Below are positions 1-10,451 of a DNA stretch of 64,000 nucleotides, one piece after another. Source of the stretch: Heterohyrax brucei (taxonomy: Eukaryota; Chordata; Mammalia; Hyracoidea; Procaviidae); the NCBI GenBank assembly GCA_028571685.1, contig CM053162.1, positions 9,242,001-9,306,000 of the forward strand, read 5' to 3'. Position 1 is the stretch's first letter. Every line of letters starts with the position of its first letter. The notes below the pieces were generated by a model. That model did not search any database. It was not told the DNA's origin and saw only the letters and a list, made by a program, of their open reading frames with translations. Position numbers and translations under genes: made by a program.

Positions 1-714
1 GTGCCAACATAGTTTTGACAGAATAATTGAATCTCAGTCTAATGGACTCTCCTTTGTAAGTTAGTTTTGGTTTAAGCCTAGTTGTCTTTAAGAGCCTCTC
101 CTTACATTTCATTTTATTAAGCTTGATTATAATATGTCTTGGTGTCTTTATTTTTGTATCTACCTTTTGTGGAGTTTGATGAGCATCTTGGACGGATATC
201 TTCTCGTCTTTCATGAAGTCAAGGAGGTTTTCTGTCAGCAACTCTTCAACAATTCTCTGTATTTTCTTCTATCCCTCCCTGTTTGGGTCCTTGAATTATT
301 TATAGATTGTTCTTCTTGATAGAGTCCCACATAACTCCTAATGATTCTTCATTTTTCTTGATTCTTTTATCTGATTTATCCTCACAAATTCTGGTGTCAG
401 CTGTTGCTTTATCTTCAGTCTAGCTAACTTTGCATTCCATTTCCTCAGTCCTGCTCTTTTGGCTTTCAGTCGAATTGTCTAACTCTGTGATTTTTATTAT
501 TGATCTGCTGAATTTCAGATAATTGTCATTCTAGTAATTCATGCAGCTTGTTCAATTTTTCATTCTGTTTTGCTACACTTTATCTAATCTCTGTCCTAAG
601 ATCTAGGACAGCTCTACACATAAGTCTTTTGTATTCTACCTCTGATAATTTCAGGAAAGCTTCTTCATCTGGGAAATTTTTTGATCCTTTGTTTTGGGAG
701 TTCTCTGCAGCCAT
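1..714 (-). pseudogene. L1 ORF1 remnant (N-terminal and middle part)
   Basis: On the minus strand an ATG at 714-712 in a strong Kozak context (accaccATGg) opens a frame beginning MAAENSQNKGSKNFPDEE. It runs into a stop after about 44 codons, and homology then continues through further stops and frameshifts to the window edge. The matching frame in the L1 at 54092 begins MVLENSQNRESKTFPDK, which supports the start. L1 ORF1p is an RNA-binding coiled-coil trimer that packages L1 RNA; the RNA-binding part would lie near 1-200 here. No functional product is possible. Confidence 0.75.
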
Positions 715-822
715 GGTGGTCTACTTCCTTAAATGATTAGAAATTGGTTGTTTTCACTGAGCCATCAGAAATCTGTTCTGATTTAATAGTTAGGTTACTG
801 CAATCTAACTTATTTCATAGAT

Positions 823-845
823 ACACACACACACACACACACACA
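823..845. repeat. (CA)n microsatellite
   Basis: A run of about 11 CA dinucleotides inside the antisense L1, followed directly by an AfroSINE-like tail at 845-874. Confidence 0.9.
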
Positions 846-874
846 AGCCAGCCAAGTGCCATCTAGTCGGTTCT
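845..874 (-). repeat. Ultra-short SINE/RTE-type 3' tail
   Basis: About 30 bases read as the reverse of the tail '..gactcgacggcacttggcttggctt' shared by AfroSINE-type elements. The L1 sequence resumes after it. Similar tails with no body occur at 41805-41849 and 57884-57912. Confidence 0.5.
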
Positions 875-959
875 ATATATATGTACATAATTTAGTTTTG
901 ACTGTCTAAATAGCCCAGTCATTTGACCTAGAGAGGTTATTGGAGACTCAGTAGTTCTG

Positions 960-2240
960 ACTCCCTGTCACCTAATGGGGTGATGACTGCCTTGAGAGAA
1001 GTAGCAGGAGTTTCTGGCTCTGGGGAGGCAGAGACACTTCTTCCAGCCTTCCCTTTGTTTCCCTGCTTAAGTCCAGGAGAAAAGCTCAGGGCACACACAT
1101 AAAATACCCTACCTCCTGCCTAGGTAGTGCTCTAGAATTTAGATCTCATATATGTCAGCGATGGGAGGTAGAAAACATTGGGTATAGGGAGTGAAGTATT
1201 GCGTAAGAAAGGCTTGAGTCATGAAAGTTGATGTTTACTTAGCTTGAAATGCTCCATTAAGTGCAGCAAGTTGTAGCTCTGATAAGCTGGTGGAGCTCAT
1301 CTTCTACTGCTCCCTTTGTTTTTCTATTTGAGTCGGGAGAAAAGCTCGGGGCACACAAGTAGAGTGCCCCACTTCTGCACAGGTAGAGCACCAAGAATTT
1401 AGTCTGATGTTTAAAGCAGAGAACACAGTTGGGAAAGGCTGAAGACAGGAAGCAAAGTCAGCTTGTAGGAAAGGATTGAACCCTGAGATGTCCTGAGCTC
1501 TTATCTTCAAATGTGTGAAGTTTGCCTTCTGTTTTGTAGATTCATTTATCACTTGGCTGAGCAGAGGTTTACTTCTACCATTCCATTTGTTTCCCTCCTG
1601 AGTCCTTGGGAAAAGCTCAGGTCACACAGGTGTAATTCCAGTCCCATTCCAAGCAGTGCACCAGAATGGCACAGCTCAGAGAAGGGAGGGGCAAAGTGTG
1701 CTGCTGCACTCAGCTGCCAGCTGCCACTGTATTTTCTAGGTGTGATTGTCTTATGCACAGCTTCTTTATTGAGAGAGGTGCTGTCCACTGACACACTAGC
1801 GCTCAGTACGCTAACTGGCCCCAGCTGGGCTCTCAGGCATGGTAGCCTCCCGGCCAACAAAGATAATGTCTGTAATTGTTCAGCTTCTCTGTTGCTGTGA
1901 TAGCAGAAGCTATGGTGTAGCTCAGACAAGAAAAGTGGGAAGGGAACTGCTGTACTCTGCCACGAGCCACAGTTGCATTCTCTAGGAGCAGCTGTCTTAA
2001 GTACAGCTTCTCTGCTGAGAGAGATGCTGTCCACTCAGGTGTTGCTGCTCAATGTGACAGCCAGCCCCAGTCACACTCTCAGGTGCAGCAGCCTCAGTCC
2101 TAGGATCCCAGCTGACAAAGATGGTGTCCATAATCCTGCAACCTCCCTGTTGCCATGCCAGCAGAAGCAGGGTGCTTTGTGCTTCCATCTAGCTTCTGAT
2201 AAAGATAGTTGTTCCCCTTCCTGTCACCCAGTCTGATCTC
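960..2240 (-). repeat. Tandem units within the L1 5' UTR
   Basis: Two kinds of repeated unit are visible. Type A shares a core 'tttgttt...gagtc...gggaaaagctc.ggcacac...gaattta' starting near 1080, 1340 and 1611, so the spacing is 260 and 271 bases. Type B shares a core 'gagagag.tgctgtccact' near 1771 and 2017, spacing 246 bases, and the flanking text (tctaggtgtgattgtctta / tctaggagcagctgtctta) repeats as well. Monomer-type 5' UTRs are known to act as internal promoters in mouse L1. A promoter role here is inference only. Confidence 0.65.
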
Positions 2241-2379
2241 ACAACTCTCTGCCTGATCTGGGGGCTTCTAAAATGTTCATTTTGCTCTGTTCAGTTATTT
2301 TTCTAGGCCTTGGTTCTTAGAGGGAATCAAGGAGATGTGTGAATAGTCTGCTATCTTGGCCCCACCTCTCCTGAGTAAA

Positions 2380-2515
2380 TTCTTAAGGTGAAATTCTATG
2401 TAATACATAAAACGATGCTGAATTACAGTTGCTGATGTGGAAATATACTCATTACAAGTTAAGTGAAAAAAGCTATAAAATGTAACAGTCTCAATTTTTT
2501 CAAAATTAATATTTA
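2380..2515 (+). mobile_element. Old L1 3' end fragment
   Basis: Text such as 'ttaagtgaaaaaagctataaaatgtaa' in spirit matches the 3' ends of ancient L1M elements, in which a similar block follows the ORF2 end. It is short and diverged, and the 5' boundary abuts the L1 5' end at 2372. Confidence 0.45.
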
Positions 2516-2517
2516 AA

Positions 2518-2575
2518 CATTGTTGTTGTTCGTTGCCTTTGAGTCTATTCCAACTTGAAGAGGGTCATTCCAAGA
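2518..2575 (-). repeat. AfroSINE tail fragment (uncertain)
   Basis: Starts with (TTG)n followed by 'cgttgcctttgagtctattccaact', which resembles the reverse of an AfroSINE/RTE 3' tail. No body is recognisable beyond it. Confidence 0.4.
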
Positions 2576-2619
2576 AAGAATGTTTTTCCTTTAACTGTTT
2601 TCAGGTTTTTTTCCAACAA

Positions 2620-2884
2620 GTATTTTTTTTTAAATCTTTCCTTTTTTATCATGGATAAATACAGATAATATAAAATTTGTGACTTAAATGAGTTTTAGGT
2701 GTTTAATTCAGTAACATTAATAGTATTCACAGTGTTGTGCAAGCATCACCACTATTTAGCATGTTAGTGCTCCAGCTAACATGTTCTACTTTCACTTCCT
2801 TTGGACATACATTGCTTGTTTCCTGCTTCTGTGGTTTGCTCTACTGTTGGCTAGTCCTAGAATTACTACTTCATATACTCTTGT
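2620..2884 (-). mobile_element. Old L1 3' end, antisense
   Basis: The run 'gtttaattcagtaacattaatagtattcacagtgttgtgcaagcatcacc' (described, not complete) is the characteristic reversed 3' UTR of old mammalian L1M elements. A related segment lies at 22020-22200. It ends where the AfroSINE at 2885 begins. Confidence 0.6.
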
Positions 2885-3072
2885 TGGAAAACCTGGTAGC
2901 ATAATGGGTAATTGATATGTCTGCTAACCAAAAAGTCAGCAGTTCAAATTTACCAGGCTGTCCATGGAAACTCTATGGAGCAGTTCTACTGTGAACTATA
3001 GAGTCACTATGAATTAGAATTGATTCAATGGCAGTGACTCGGGTTTTTTTGTTTGTTTATTTGTTTTTTTAA
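2885..3072 (+). mobile_element. AfroSINE
   Basis: It has the full family layout: head 'aaacctggtagc..aatgg', middle 'ctgctaaccaaaaagtcagcag', core 'gaaactctatggagcagttctact', end 'gtcactatgaattagaattgattcaatggcagtg', then a T-rich tail. It is non-coding and Pol III-derived by family knowledge. Several CpG positions have decayed. Confidence 0.9.
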
Positions 3073-3334
3073 TATACCTTTTTCATTGCCTTCTTATTAA
3101 GTGCTCCATTTAAACATCCTCTCTTCTATAATACCTTTCCAAACAGTGCCCACTGGATATAATTAACACCCCCATTATACACACTGTTTAACACTCTCTT
3201 GCACCTAAGTTGGGTCAAATGTCTTCTCCTGAAGTATAGTCAGCCTATTTCAGAATATAAACCTTCTTCATTGAAATAGTTTGTCCTTGGCTCAACTTTC
3301 CTGTTCGTTTATCCCCTAGTCTATGTCAGAGAAA

Positions 3335-3515
3335 ACCAAACACTGAGGACCTAAGACTTACATTTGAATCTTCTTTATCTTGCTCATTGAAACTATCTAC
3401 TCCTCAGTGCACTAAAACTTAGATTCTGCCCCTCCAAGTACTGTCAAAATTGAAGAGGCAAAGACCATCAATGATCTCCAGCTGCTAAGCACAATAGGCT
3501 CATGTATGTGACAGA
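3335..3515 (+). mobile_element. L2 LINE fragment
   Basis: The block 'gctcattgaaactatctac...gaccatcaatgatctcc' resembles the L2 ORF2 text for 'TETALTKVTNDL'. Recognition is by pattern only and the copy is heavily diverged. Confidence 0.45.
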
Positions 3516-3524
3516 GTGTAGCTT

Positions 3525-3660
3525 GTGAGGGCTGGCTGCTGCAGCCAGACAGATTGAGATTTGGGTTCCAACTTCTGTTTGTACTAGCTTTATCTTGTGT
3601 AAATTATACAAGTTCTTTAAGGACCAGGTTCTTCATCCTTTAAGTAGAAAAAGATAAAAG
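3525..3660 (+). mobile_element. MIR SINE fragment
   Basis: A diverged MIR: 'gattgagatttgggttccaacttctg', then a core resembling 'aattatacaagttctttaa', then 'ttcttcatccttt'. MIR is an ancient mammalian SINE. Confidence 0.55.
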
Positions 3661-3667
3661 CAAAAAT

Positions 3668-3822
3668 AAAACCCACTGCTGTCAAGTCGATTCCAATTCA
3701 TAGCAACCCTCCAGGACAGAGTAGAACTTCCCCATAAGGTTTCCAAAGAGACCTGGCAGATTCGAACTGCTGACATCTTAGTTAGCATCTGTAGCTCTTA
3801 ACAATGATCCCATTAGGTTTCC
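3668..3822 (-). mobile_element. AfroSINE
   Basis: Reversed family text: 'aaacccactgctgtcaagtcgattcc', 'catagcaaccctccaggacagagtagaac', 'ccaaagagacctggcagattcgaactgctgac'. The copy is moderately diverged, with a rearranged 5' end near 3795. Confidence 0.9.
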
Positions 3823-3844
3823 AGAGAGACATAACAGCACCTAC

Positions 3845-4043
3845 TTATTAGGATTGTGTAAAGTGGTTAAGGGCTACATCTGCTAACCAAAAAGTTGGCA
3901 GTTTGAATCTGCCAGATGCTCCCTGGAAACTCTGTGGAGCAGTTCTACTCTGCCCTATAGGGTAGCTATGAGTCAAAATCAACTCGACAGCACTGGTTTT
4001 GGTTTATTTGTTTTGTTTGTTTGTCTTGTTTTATTAGGATTGT
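3845..4043 (+). mobile_element. AfroSINE with perfect 13-bp target duplication
   Basis: SINE body 3858-4030, slightly 5'-truncated, from 'gtaaagtggttaagggctac' to 'aactcgacagcactggttttggttt' and a T/G-rich tail. It is flanked by ttattaggattgt at 3845-3857 and 4031-4043. The target duplication indicates target-primed retrotransposition. Confidence 0.92.
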
Positions 4044-4489
4044 TGTAAAACTTAGACACGGTAAAGTTTACAGAGTGTTTGCACAGCGCTGGACACCACA
4101 AATTATTCTGCGTTAGTATTTATTATTTAACCATAATGTCTAGGATAGGCCTCTGCCTACTGACCACCCTCACTTCCTACTGTAACCCTTTCTTCTATAC
4201 ATATATTTTATACTTCAATTATAAGAGATTGCATAGTTTCCCAAATATACTCACTTTGTCCCATCTTTGAGTTTTTGTTCTTATTCTTCCTTTAAACAAC
4301 AAAGTCTTCTGCTCATTTCTTATTTGCCTGGTGGACTCTTATTCATTCTTTAAAGTCTGATTTACGTGTCAGCTTCTAAAGAAACAACTCTCATCTTCCG
4401 AAGTAGAGAGATTTTTTGCACTGGTAGATTTGACTGCCCAGATTTTCCTCTGGCAACTTTTGCACATTATATGTATTTCTTTTTGAACG

Positions 4490-5640
4490 TTTTTTTTATT
4501 ATGTTTTAAATGAAAGTCCACAGAGTAAATTAGTTTCCCATTCAAACATTCATACAGATTTCTTCTGAGACATTGGTTGCTATCCCTGCAATGTGTCAGT
4601 ACTTTCCCCGTATCTACTCTTTGTCCCCATTTCCATTCCTCCATTTCTCTGCCCCTCCTTGCCTTCTCATATTTGCTTTGGGAAAACGTTATCCATGTGA
4701 TCGTATGTAACTGATTATTCTAAGGAGTACATTCCTCACAGGTTTATTGTTTATTTTATAAACCTACCTATTATTTGACTGAAAGGTGACTTCCAAGACA
4801 AAAGGCAGCTTCACTTTCAGTTTAAAAGGGCATCTTAAGGCAATAGTCTCAGGGGTTCGACTAGTCTTGGTCTTTTTTATGAATTTGAATTTTTCTCTAC
4901 ATTTTTCTGTCATTCTAACCAAGACCTTCTAAGTGTGCCTGGACAGAGGTGTTGGTGGTAATTGCTGGGCACCATCGAGTTTTTCTGGGCTCAGACTAAA
5001 GCAAGCTATAGATATTTAGAGTAGGTTATTGGTCCTGTAGATGAATTGTTTCCTTGAGTCTTTGGCTTCCTTCACTTTGCTCCAGATGGGAAGAGATCAA
5101 TAGCTGTATCTTAGATGATTTTAAAACCACAGATACTACTCACCAAACTAGGATGTAGAACATTAACTTTATGAGCACTGTTACGCCAATTGGCCTAGAT
5201 TACTCACAAGCCTATGGTCCATAGCTTTCAACCCCAGTAACTCAGTCCTGAGAGGTATTTGGATACCTCTAAGAAATTTTCATTAACTCTGTCCCCTGGG
5301 TGCTCTATTATACATTTAAAAACACACACAGCATACACAAATATGTATATAAAAATGACCACAACTATGCTTATATATATATATCCACTTACTCCTGTAT
5401 CTATGTAACATATATTACTGCTGTTATATTACTGCTGTTGCAGAATTATATAGGCAGGATTTACTGTCGTTTTCTTTTACTCTAGTGGTATTACATTGTA
5501 TGCATGTACCACATTTTGTTTATCTGTTCCTTGGTTGGTTAATGAACAGTTAGCTTGTTTCTATCTTTTTGCTATTGTGAATAAGGCTGCAATGAACATA
5601 GATGTGTGTATCTCCATGCATGCTATTGTTCTCTAAAAAT
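4490..5640 (-). mobile_element. L1 3' UTR and ORF2 end, antisense
   Basis: On the plus strand a T-run at about 4493 (the poly-A) is followed by a reversed 3' UTR ('tttaaatgaaagtccacagagtaaattag...'). A block 'cttagatgattttaaaaccacagatactactc' comes next, then the reversed end of ORF2 ('tttttgctattgtgaataaggctgcaatgaac') near 5565-5610. The same 3' UTR type occurs in sense at 18300-19090 and 41150-41890. The 5' truncation abuts a microsatellite at 5635. Confidence 0.82.
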
Positions 5641-5695
5641 ATATATATGTATGCACATGTGTATTTATATGTATTTATATGCACACACGTACATA
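5635..5695. repeat. TA/CA-rich microsatellite
   Basis: An alternating TA, TG and CA tract between the L1 truncation point and the mariner element. Confidence 0.7.
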
Positions 5696-6231
5696 CAGGT
5701 TTGACAATTAAATCCATGAACTTAGTTGTTCTAAGTGCTACATATCTCATTGCTATCACTATGGTCACCTTTGCAGTATTCTCCTTGGGAAGCTGTGCAC
5801 CAATGACAGTGTCTAGTCCACCCTTCAAAGCAATTTTGGAACTCTTTCTGGAATGGTCATTGTGCGTGGTGATGCAGTGGCAAGTTCACAAATTTAATTG
5901 TATAGTTGTCTGTGAGGGAGATTCTAGCCAGTAAAGATAACTGTACTAGAATACCCTCCCTACTTACCTGATCTGGCTCTCAATGACTTTTTTCTGTACC
6001 CAAAGATAAAGATTGAAAGGAATGACATTCAGGACATCAAGAGTAATACAGCAGCTCTGATGGCCAATTCAAAAAAAGAGTTCCACAGTTGCTTTGAAGG
6101 GTAGACTAGGCACTGTTGTTGGTGCATAGTTTCCCAAGAGGAGTACTACAAAACTGACCATAGTGTTATTCAGCAATGAGGTATGTAGCACTTAGAACAA
6201 TTAAGTTTGCAGACTTAATTGTTGGGCCTTG
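5696..6231 (+). mobile_element. Mariner-like DNA transposon, internally deleted, long inverted repeats
   Basis: The element is flanked by TA at 5694-5695 and 6232-6233, the target of Tc1/mariner transposases. The first 165 or so bases (5696-5862) pair with the last 165 or so (6063-6231) as an imperfect inverted repeat. The best-kept part is 'tgttctaagtgctacata' against its complement near 6180-6205. The central 200 bases carry a transposase C-terminal remnant on the plus strand. At 536 bases it is far shorter than an autonomous mariner (about 1.3 kb), so it is a non-autonomous derivative. Confidence 0.8.
5952..6104 (+). pseudogene. Mariner transposase C-terminal remnant
   Basis: A 50-codon frame without a start ends at TAG 6102-6104. 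It contains PDLALNDFFLYPKIK, matching the mariner 'SPDLAPxDFxLFPKLK' region whose Asp is the third catalytic acid of the DD(D/E) triad. It ends in KKEFHSCFEG, typical of the transposase C-terminus. The DNA-binding part and the first two catalytic acids are missing, so it cannot be active. Confidence 0.75.
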
Positions 6232-6739
6232 TAGTTGTATAGTGAATACTATACAGTAGCAAACATGAAACAACATTGGGTTACTGTTGTTGTCAGGTGC
6301 CATCAAATCAGTTCTGATTAATAGTGACCCTCTGTACAACAGAATAAAACATTGCCTGGCTCTGCGCCATCCTCCCAATCTTTCCTATGCTTGAGCCCAT
6401 TGTTGTAGCCAAACCCATCTCTTCAAGGGCCTTCCTCTTTTTTGATGAAATCTCTTCTTTAACAAGCATGATGACTCTCTTCAGGGAATGGCCCCTCCTG
6501 ACAATATGTCCAAACTAAGTCAGATGATATCTCACTATCCTTCATCTAATGAGCATTCTGATTGTACTTCTAAGGCAGATTTGCTCATTCTTGGACTGCT
6601 CATAGTATATGCAGTATTCTTTACCAACACTGTAATTCCAAGACATAAATTCTTTGTCAACCTTCCTTATTTATTGTCCAGTTTCACATACACATGAGAC
6701 AATTGAAAATATTATGGCTTAGGTAAGGCATGCCTTACT

Positions 6740-9430
6740 CCTCAAAGTGACATCTTTGTTTTACAGCACTTCAGCGAGGTCTCTAACAGCAGATTTGCCC
6801 AAAGCAATATACACTGCCTGGTTTCTTGACTGTGGATTCCATGGACACTGACTGTGGATCCAAGAAAAATGAAATCCTTGACAATGTCAATCTTTTCTCC
6901 ATTTGTCATGATGTTGCTTATTAGTTCAATTGTGAGGATTTTGTTTTCGTTATGTTGAGGTGTAAACCACATTGAAGTCTGTCGTCCTTGATCTTCATCA
7001 GTAAGTGCTTCAAGTCCTCTTCACTTTCATGAAGCAAAGTTGTGTTGTCTGCGTAAAGCAGGTTGCTAATCAGTCTTCCTTCAATCTTGATGCCTCTTTG
7101 TTCTCTGTATAGTACAGCTCTTCCAATTATTTGCTCAGCATGCAGATTGAATAAGTATGGTAAAAGGATAAAAACTTGATGCAAACCTTTCCTGACTTGA
7201 AACAGTGCAGTATCCCCTTGTTCTGTTGTACAGACTGTTTTTGGTCTATAAGTATAATTAAGTGTTCTAAATTCCAATTCTTAACAACATTATTCATAAT
7301 TTGTTATTACCCACACTGTCAAAAGCCTTTGCATAGTCAATAAAACATCTTTCTGGTATTCTCTGCTTTCAGCCAAGATCTATTTGACATCAACAATTAT
7401 ACTCCTAACTCCATGTCCTCTTCTGAATCCAGCTTGAACTTCTGGCAGTTCCCTGTCAGTGTACTGTTGCAACTGCTTTCTAATGATCTTCAGCAAAATT
7501 TTGCTTGTATGTGATATTAGCGATATATTGCTCAATAATTTTCACATTTTGTTGGATCACTTTCCTTTGGAATGGACATAAATATGGATCTCTCCTATCA
7601 GGTTGGCCAGGGATCTGTCTTCCAAATTTCTTGATATAGACAAGTGAGCACCTTCACCTCTGCATATGTTTGTTGAATTATCTCAGTTGGTATTCTGTCA
7701 GTTCCTAAAGCCTTGTTTTTTGCCAATGCCTTCCGTGCAGCTTAGACTTCTTCCTTCAGTACCATCGGTTCATGATTATGTTGCCTCCTGAAATAGCTGA
7801 ACATTGATCACCACTTTATGGTAGTATGGCTCTATGTATTCCTTCTACCTCCTTTTGATACCTCTTATGTAATTCAATCTTTTCCTCAAAAAATTCTTCA
7901 ATATCGCACCTCCAGACTTGACTTTTTTCTTCGGTTCATTGAGTTCAAGAAATGCCAAATGTGTTCTTTCCTTTTGGTTTTCTAGCTCCAAGTTTTTTTA
8001 CCTTTCATTAAAAGGCTTCGTTTTGTGTTCTCAGGGTGCCCTTTGAAGTCTTCTGTCCAGCTCCTTCACATTACCTTGTCTTCTTTTCACTTTAGGCACC
8101 CTATGTTCAAGCTTCAGAGTCTCTTCTGACATTCTTTTGTTTTTTTCCTGACATTTTAATGACCTTTTACTTTCTTCGTGTATGGTGTCCTTGATGTCAC
8201 TCCATAATTCATCCGGCCTTTGGTCATTAATGTTCAATGCATCAAATGCGTTCTTGAAATAATATCATGGTTTGAATTGTGCTCTCCCAAAAGTGTATGT
8301 GACAGTTTGGCTTGATTATGATTACCAGTATTGTGTGATGTTCCTATGCGGTATGAACCCTTCCTCTATGATGTTAATAAGGAAGGGTGGATGGCAGTTG
8401 TGTTGGTGGATTCAGTCTGTAAGATTGTGTTGTGCCTTGAGACAATCTCTGAGATATAAAGTAAAGGGAAACAAGCAGAGACTTGGGGTCTTCATACCAC
8501 CAAGAATCAGTGCCAGGAGCAGAGCACATCCTTTGGAGAGGACCAGAGGCCCTGCACCTCAGAATCTCCAGTCCACGTGAAGACTGACCACAAGGGCCTT
8601 CCTCCAGAGCCAACAGAGAGAGCCTTCCCCTTGAGCTGATACCCTAAATTTAGACTTGTATCTTACTGGACTATGGCTGAATAGAATTTCTCTTTTTAAA
8701 GCCATCTATTTGTTATTTCTATTGTAGCAGCACTAGATGACTAAGACAGATGGTCTCTAAAATTCAGGTGAGATATACTCAAAGTTGTATTTTGGCTCCT
8801 GTAGACTTAGTCTAATTTTCTTCAGCTTCAACTTGAACTTGCACATGAGCAACTGCTGGTCTGTTCCGCAGTTAACTCCTGATCTTGTTAAGCTTTTCTG
8901 TCATCTTTTTCCGCAGATACAGTCAATTTGATTCCTATGTATTCCATTTGGCAAAGCCCACATGTATAACCATTATTTATATTGTCGAAGAAAGGTATTT
9001 TCAGTGAAGAAGTCATTGGTCTTGCAAAATTCTGTCACTCAATTCCAAGCATCATTTCTATTGCCAAGGCCATATTTTCCAAATGCAGATTCTTCTTCTT
9101 TGTTGCCAAGTTTCACATTCCAGTCACCAATGATTATCAAGGCACCTTGATTTTTTTTTTAAAATAGGTTTCATAGTGCAGAAATTCACAAAAATCGTCT
9201 GTTTCTTCATCTTTGGTATTAATGGTTGGTGTATATATTCAAATACAATCACATTAACTGGTCTTCCTTGAAGGTATATGGATATTACCCTATTACTGTC
9301 AGCACTGTACTTCAGGATGGACATTGAAATATTCTTTTTAATGATGAATGTAACCCTATTCCTCTTCACCTTGTCATTCTCAGCATAGTAGACTATATGG
9401 TTGCCCCAGTTCAAAATGGCCAATATCAGT
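6740..9430 (-). pseudogene. RTE ORF (endonuclease-reverse transcriptase), broken
   Basis: In protein order on the minus strand, the endonuclease part has NRVTFIIKKNISMSILKYS and, near 9080-9130, GDWNVKLGNKEE, the GDWN-type catalytic motif. The linker includes RPDELWSDIKDTIHEESKR (8031-8237). The reverse transcriptase shows FIDYAKAFDSVG (near 7320-7360) and YADNTTLLHES (near 7050-7070). The catalytic YADD has become YADN. Frames are interrupted repeatedly, so no active enzyme is encoded. In the family, this protein nicks DNA and copies the element RNA. Confidence 0.8.
8263..8748 (+). mobile_element. Solo LTR, MaLR/MLT1-like family, copy 1
   Basis: It begins 'tatcatggtttgaattgtgctctccc' and ends 'agcactagatgactaagaca', the layout of MaLR-type LTRs (TGTcATGG..GAATTGTG to CTAAtACA). 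It interrupts the RTE LINE: the text before ('ttcttgaaat') and after ('gatggtctctaaaattcag') is continuous RTE. No viral genes accompany it. A clean 5-bp target duplication is not visible. Other copies of the family are at 24586, 38629, 38678, 39505 and 42105. Confidence 0.8.
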
Positions 9431-9850
9431 CTTTTTCAGCTCACTATACTTAGGATATAGATCTTTATGCATTCCATTTCACTTTTTATGACTTCCAGTT
9501 TTTATCGATTCATACTTAGTACATTCTATGTTGTAATTATTAATGGATATTTTCAGCTTTTCTCTCCTTGTTTTGAGTTCTGTCACCTCAGAAAGTGAAG
9601 AGCTTGAAACCTTGACCTCATTCACATCATTAAAGTCAACGTTACTCTGAGGATGCAACTCTTCCCCAGCGTATTTTGAGTGCCTTCCAACCTGAGGGGC
9701 TCTTCTTCAGGCACTGTGTTAGAAAATGTTCTGCTACTATTCTTTAGATTTTCACCAGACAATTTTTCAGAAGTAGACCACTATGTCCTTCTTCCTAGTC
9801 TATCTTCACATGAAAGCTCTGCTGAATCCTTTAACTATAGGTACGTACAT

Positions 9851-10451
9851 CAATTCAGTTGAACCTCGGGGACACAGGCACAAAAAAATAATCCTATATA
9901 CTAATATTCATGTAAATTTCAAATTCATACAACTCTAAAATATGTTTGTTTTACTAAACGATTTCAAATTTTAATGAAAAGCAAGAGCACAATAAAAAAA
10001 AGAATTCCTTTGAGGGGAAGGAGACAGGCAATAGGGAGTGGCACAAGGTGTTCTTTGGTGACGTTGGCAACATTCTACACCTTAAGCTGGGTGATAGGGT
10101 CACAGTCTTTATTTTATTGTCTTTTCTCCGACTCAACAGCACTTGGCTTTGGCTTGGCTTTATAGCTTACAGGCACTATATTTTATTTTTGTATAAGCCA
10201 CATATTTCATCAAAAAATAAACACAAGTGTTTACCAAGGGCAAAAGTCCCCAAGAACTGTCATTCATGCCTCTCTCAGATACTCTTGACATCCAGTCTTC
10301 CCAAAACAACTCAGTTTCATGAAGAATCAAAGTCATATTTTTAATTAGTAGGATTTGTATCAGAATTTCCAGTTCTCCTCACAGCAGAGGGCAAACACTC
10401 TCACACACACACACACACAGAGAAAGCCTTTAAAAGAAGCACTTGAGAATA
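9851..10451. other. Apparently single-copy DNA
   Basis: No recognised gene or repeat apart from a (CA)n tract at 10397-10420. The frames here lack any recognisable domain. Confidence 0.5.

Larger units (their letters stand above)
1..2372 (-). mobile_element. L1 LINE, 5' part, antisense, cut by window edge
   Basis: Read on the minus strand, this starts at about 2370 with a typical L1 5' end (a tggggccaagatagcaga-like start). A long GC-richer 5' UTR follows to about 715, and then ORF1 runs off the left edge. It matches the organisation of the second L1 at 52986, including homologous ORF1 text and a similar first 95 or so bases. The rest of the 5' UTR differs between the two, so they are different subfamilies. 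The 5' UTR contains tandem units (separate entry). A (CA)n tract and a 30-base SINE-like tail sit near 823-874. Many stop codons show that the copy is dead. Confidence 0.88.
6283..9850 (-). mobile_element. RTE-clade LINE, nearly full length, antisense
   Basis: Read on the minus strand, the element ends at about 6283 with the RTE-type tail (reverse '...ggcacctgacaacaac'). Going 5', it passes the C-terminal part (6300-6900), reverse transcriptase (6900-7650), linker (7900-8260), endonuclease (8760-9430) and a 5' region fading out near 9850. A solo LTR (8263-8748) splits it between linker and endonuclease. Without the LTR it is about 3.1 kb, near the normal RTE length. Related 3' fragments lie at 44210-45575 and 62421-62815. 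Confidence 0.85.

Noticed and set aside
1549..2034. 161-codon minus-strand frame with a repetitive protein
   Set aside because: It lies entirely in the tandem units of the L1 5' UTR. The internal repetition (SLSREAVLKTAAPRE / SLNKEAVHKTITPRK) is that of the DNA units, not evidence of a protein.
2885..3072. tRNA-like box text in AfroSINEs suggesting tRNA genes
   Set aside because: The elements are tRNA-derived SINEs. None has an intact cloverleaf with acceptor stem, and there are some 25 copies with tails.
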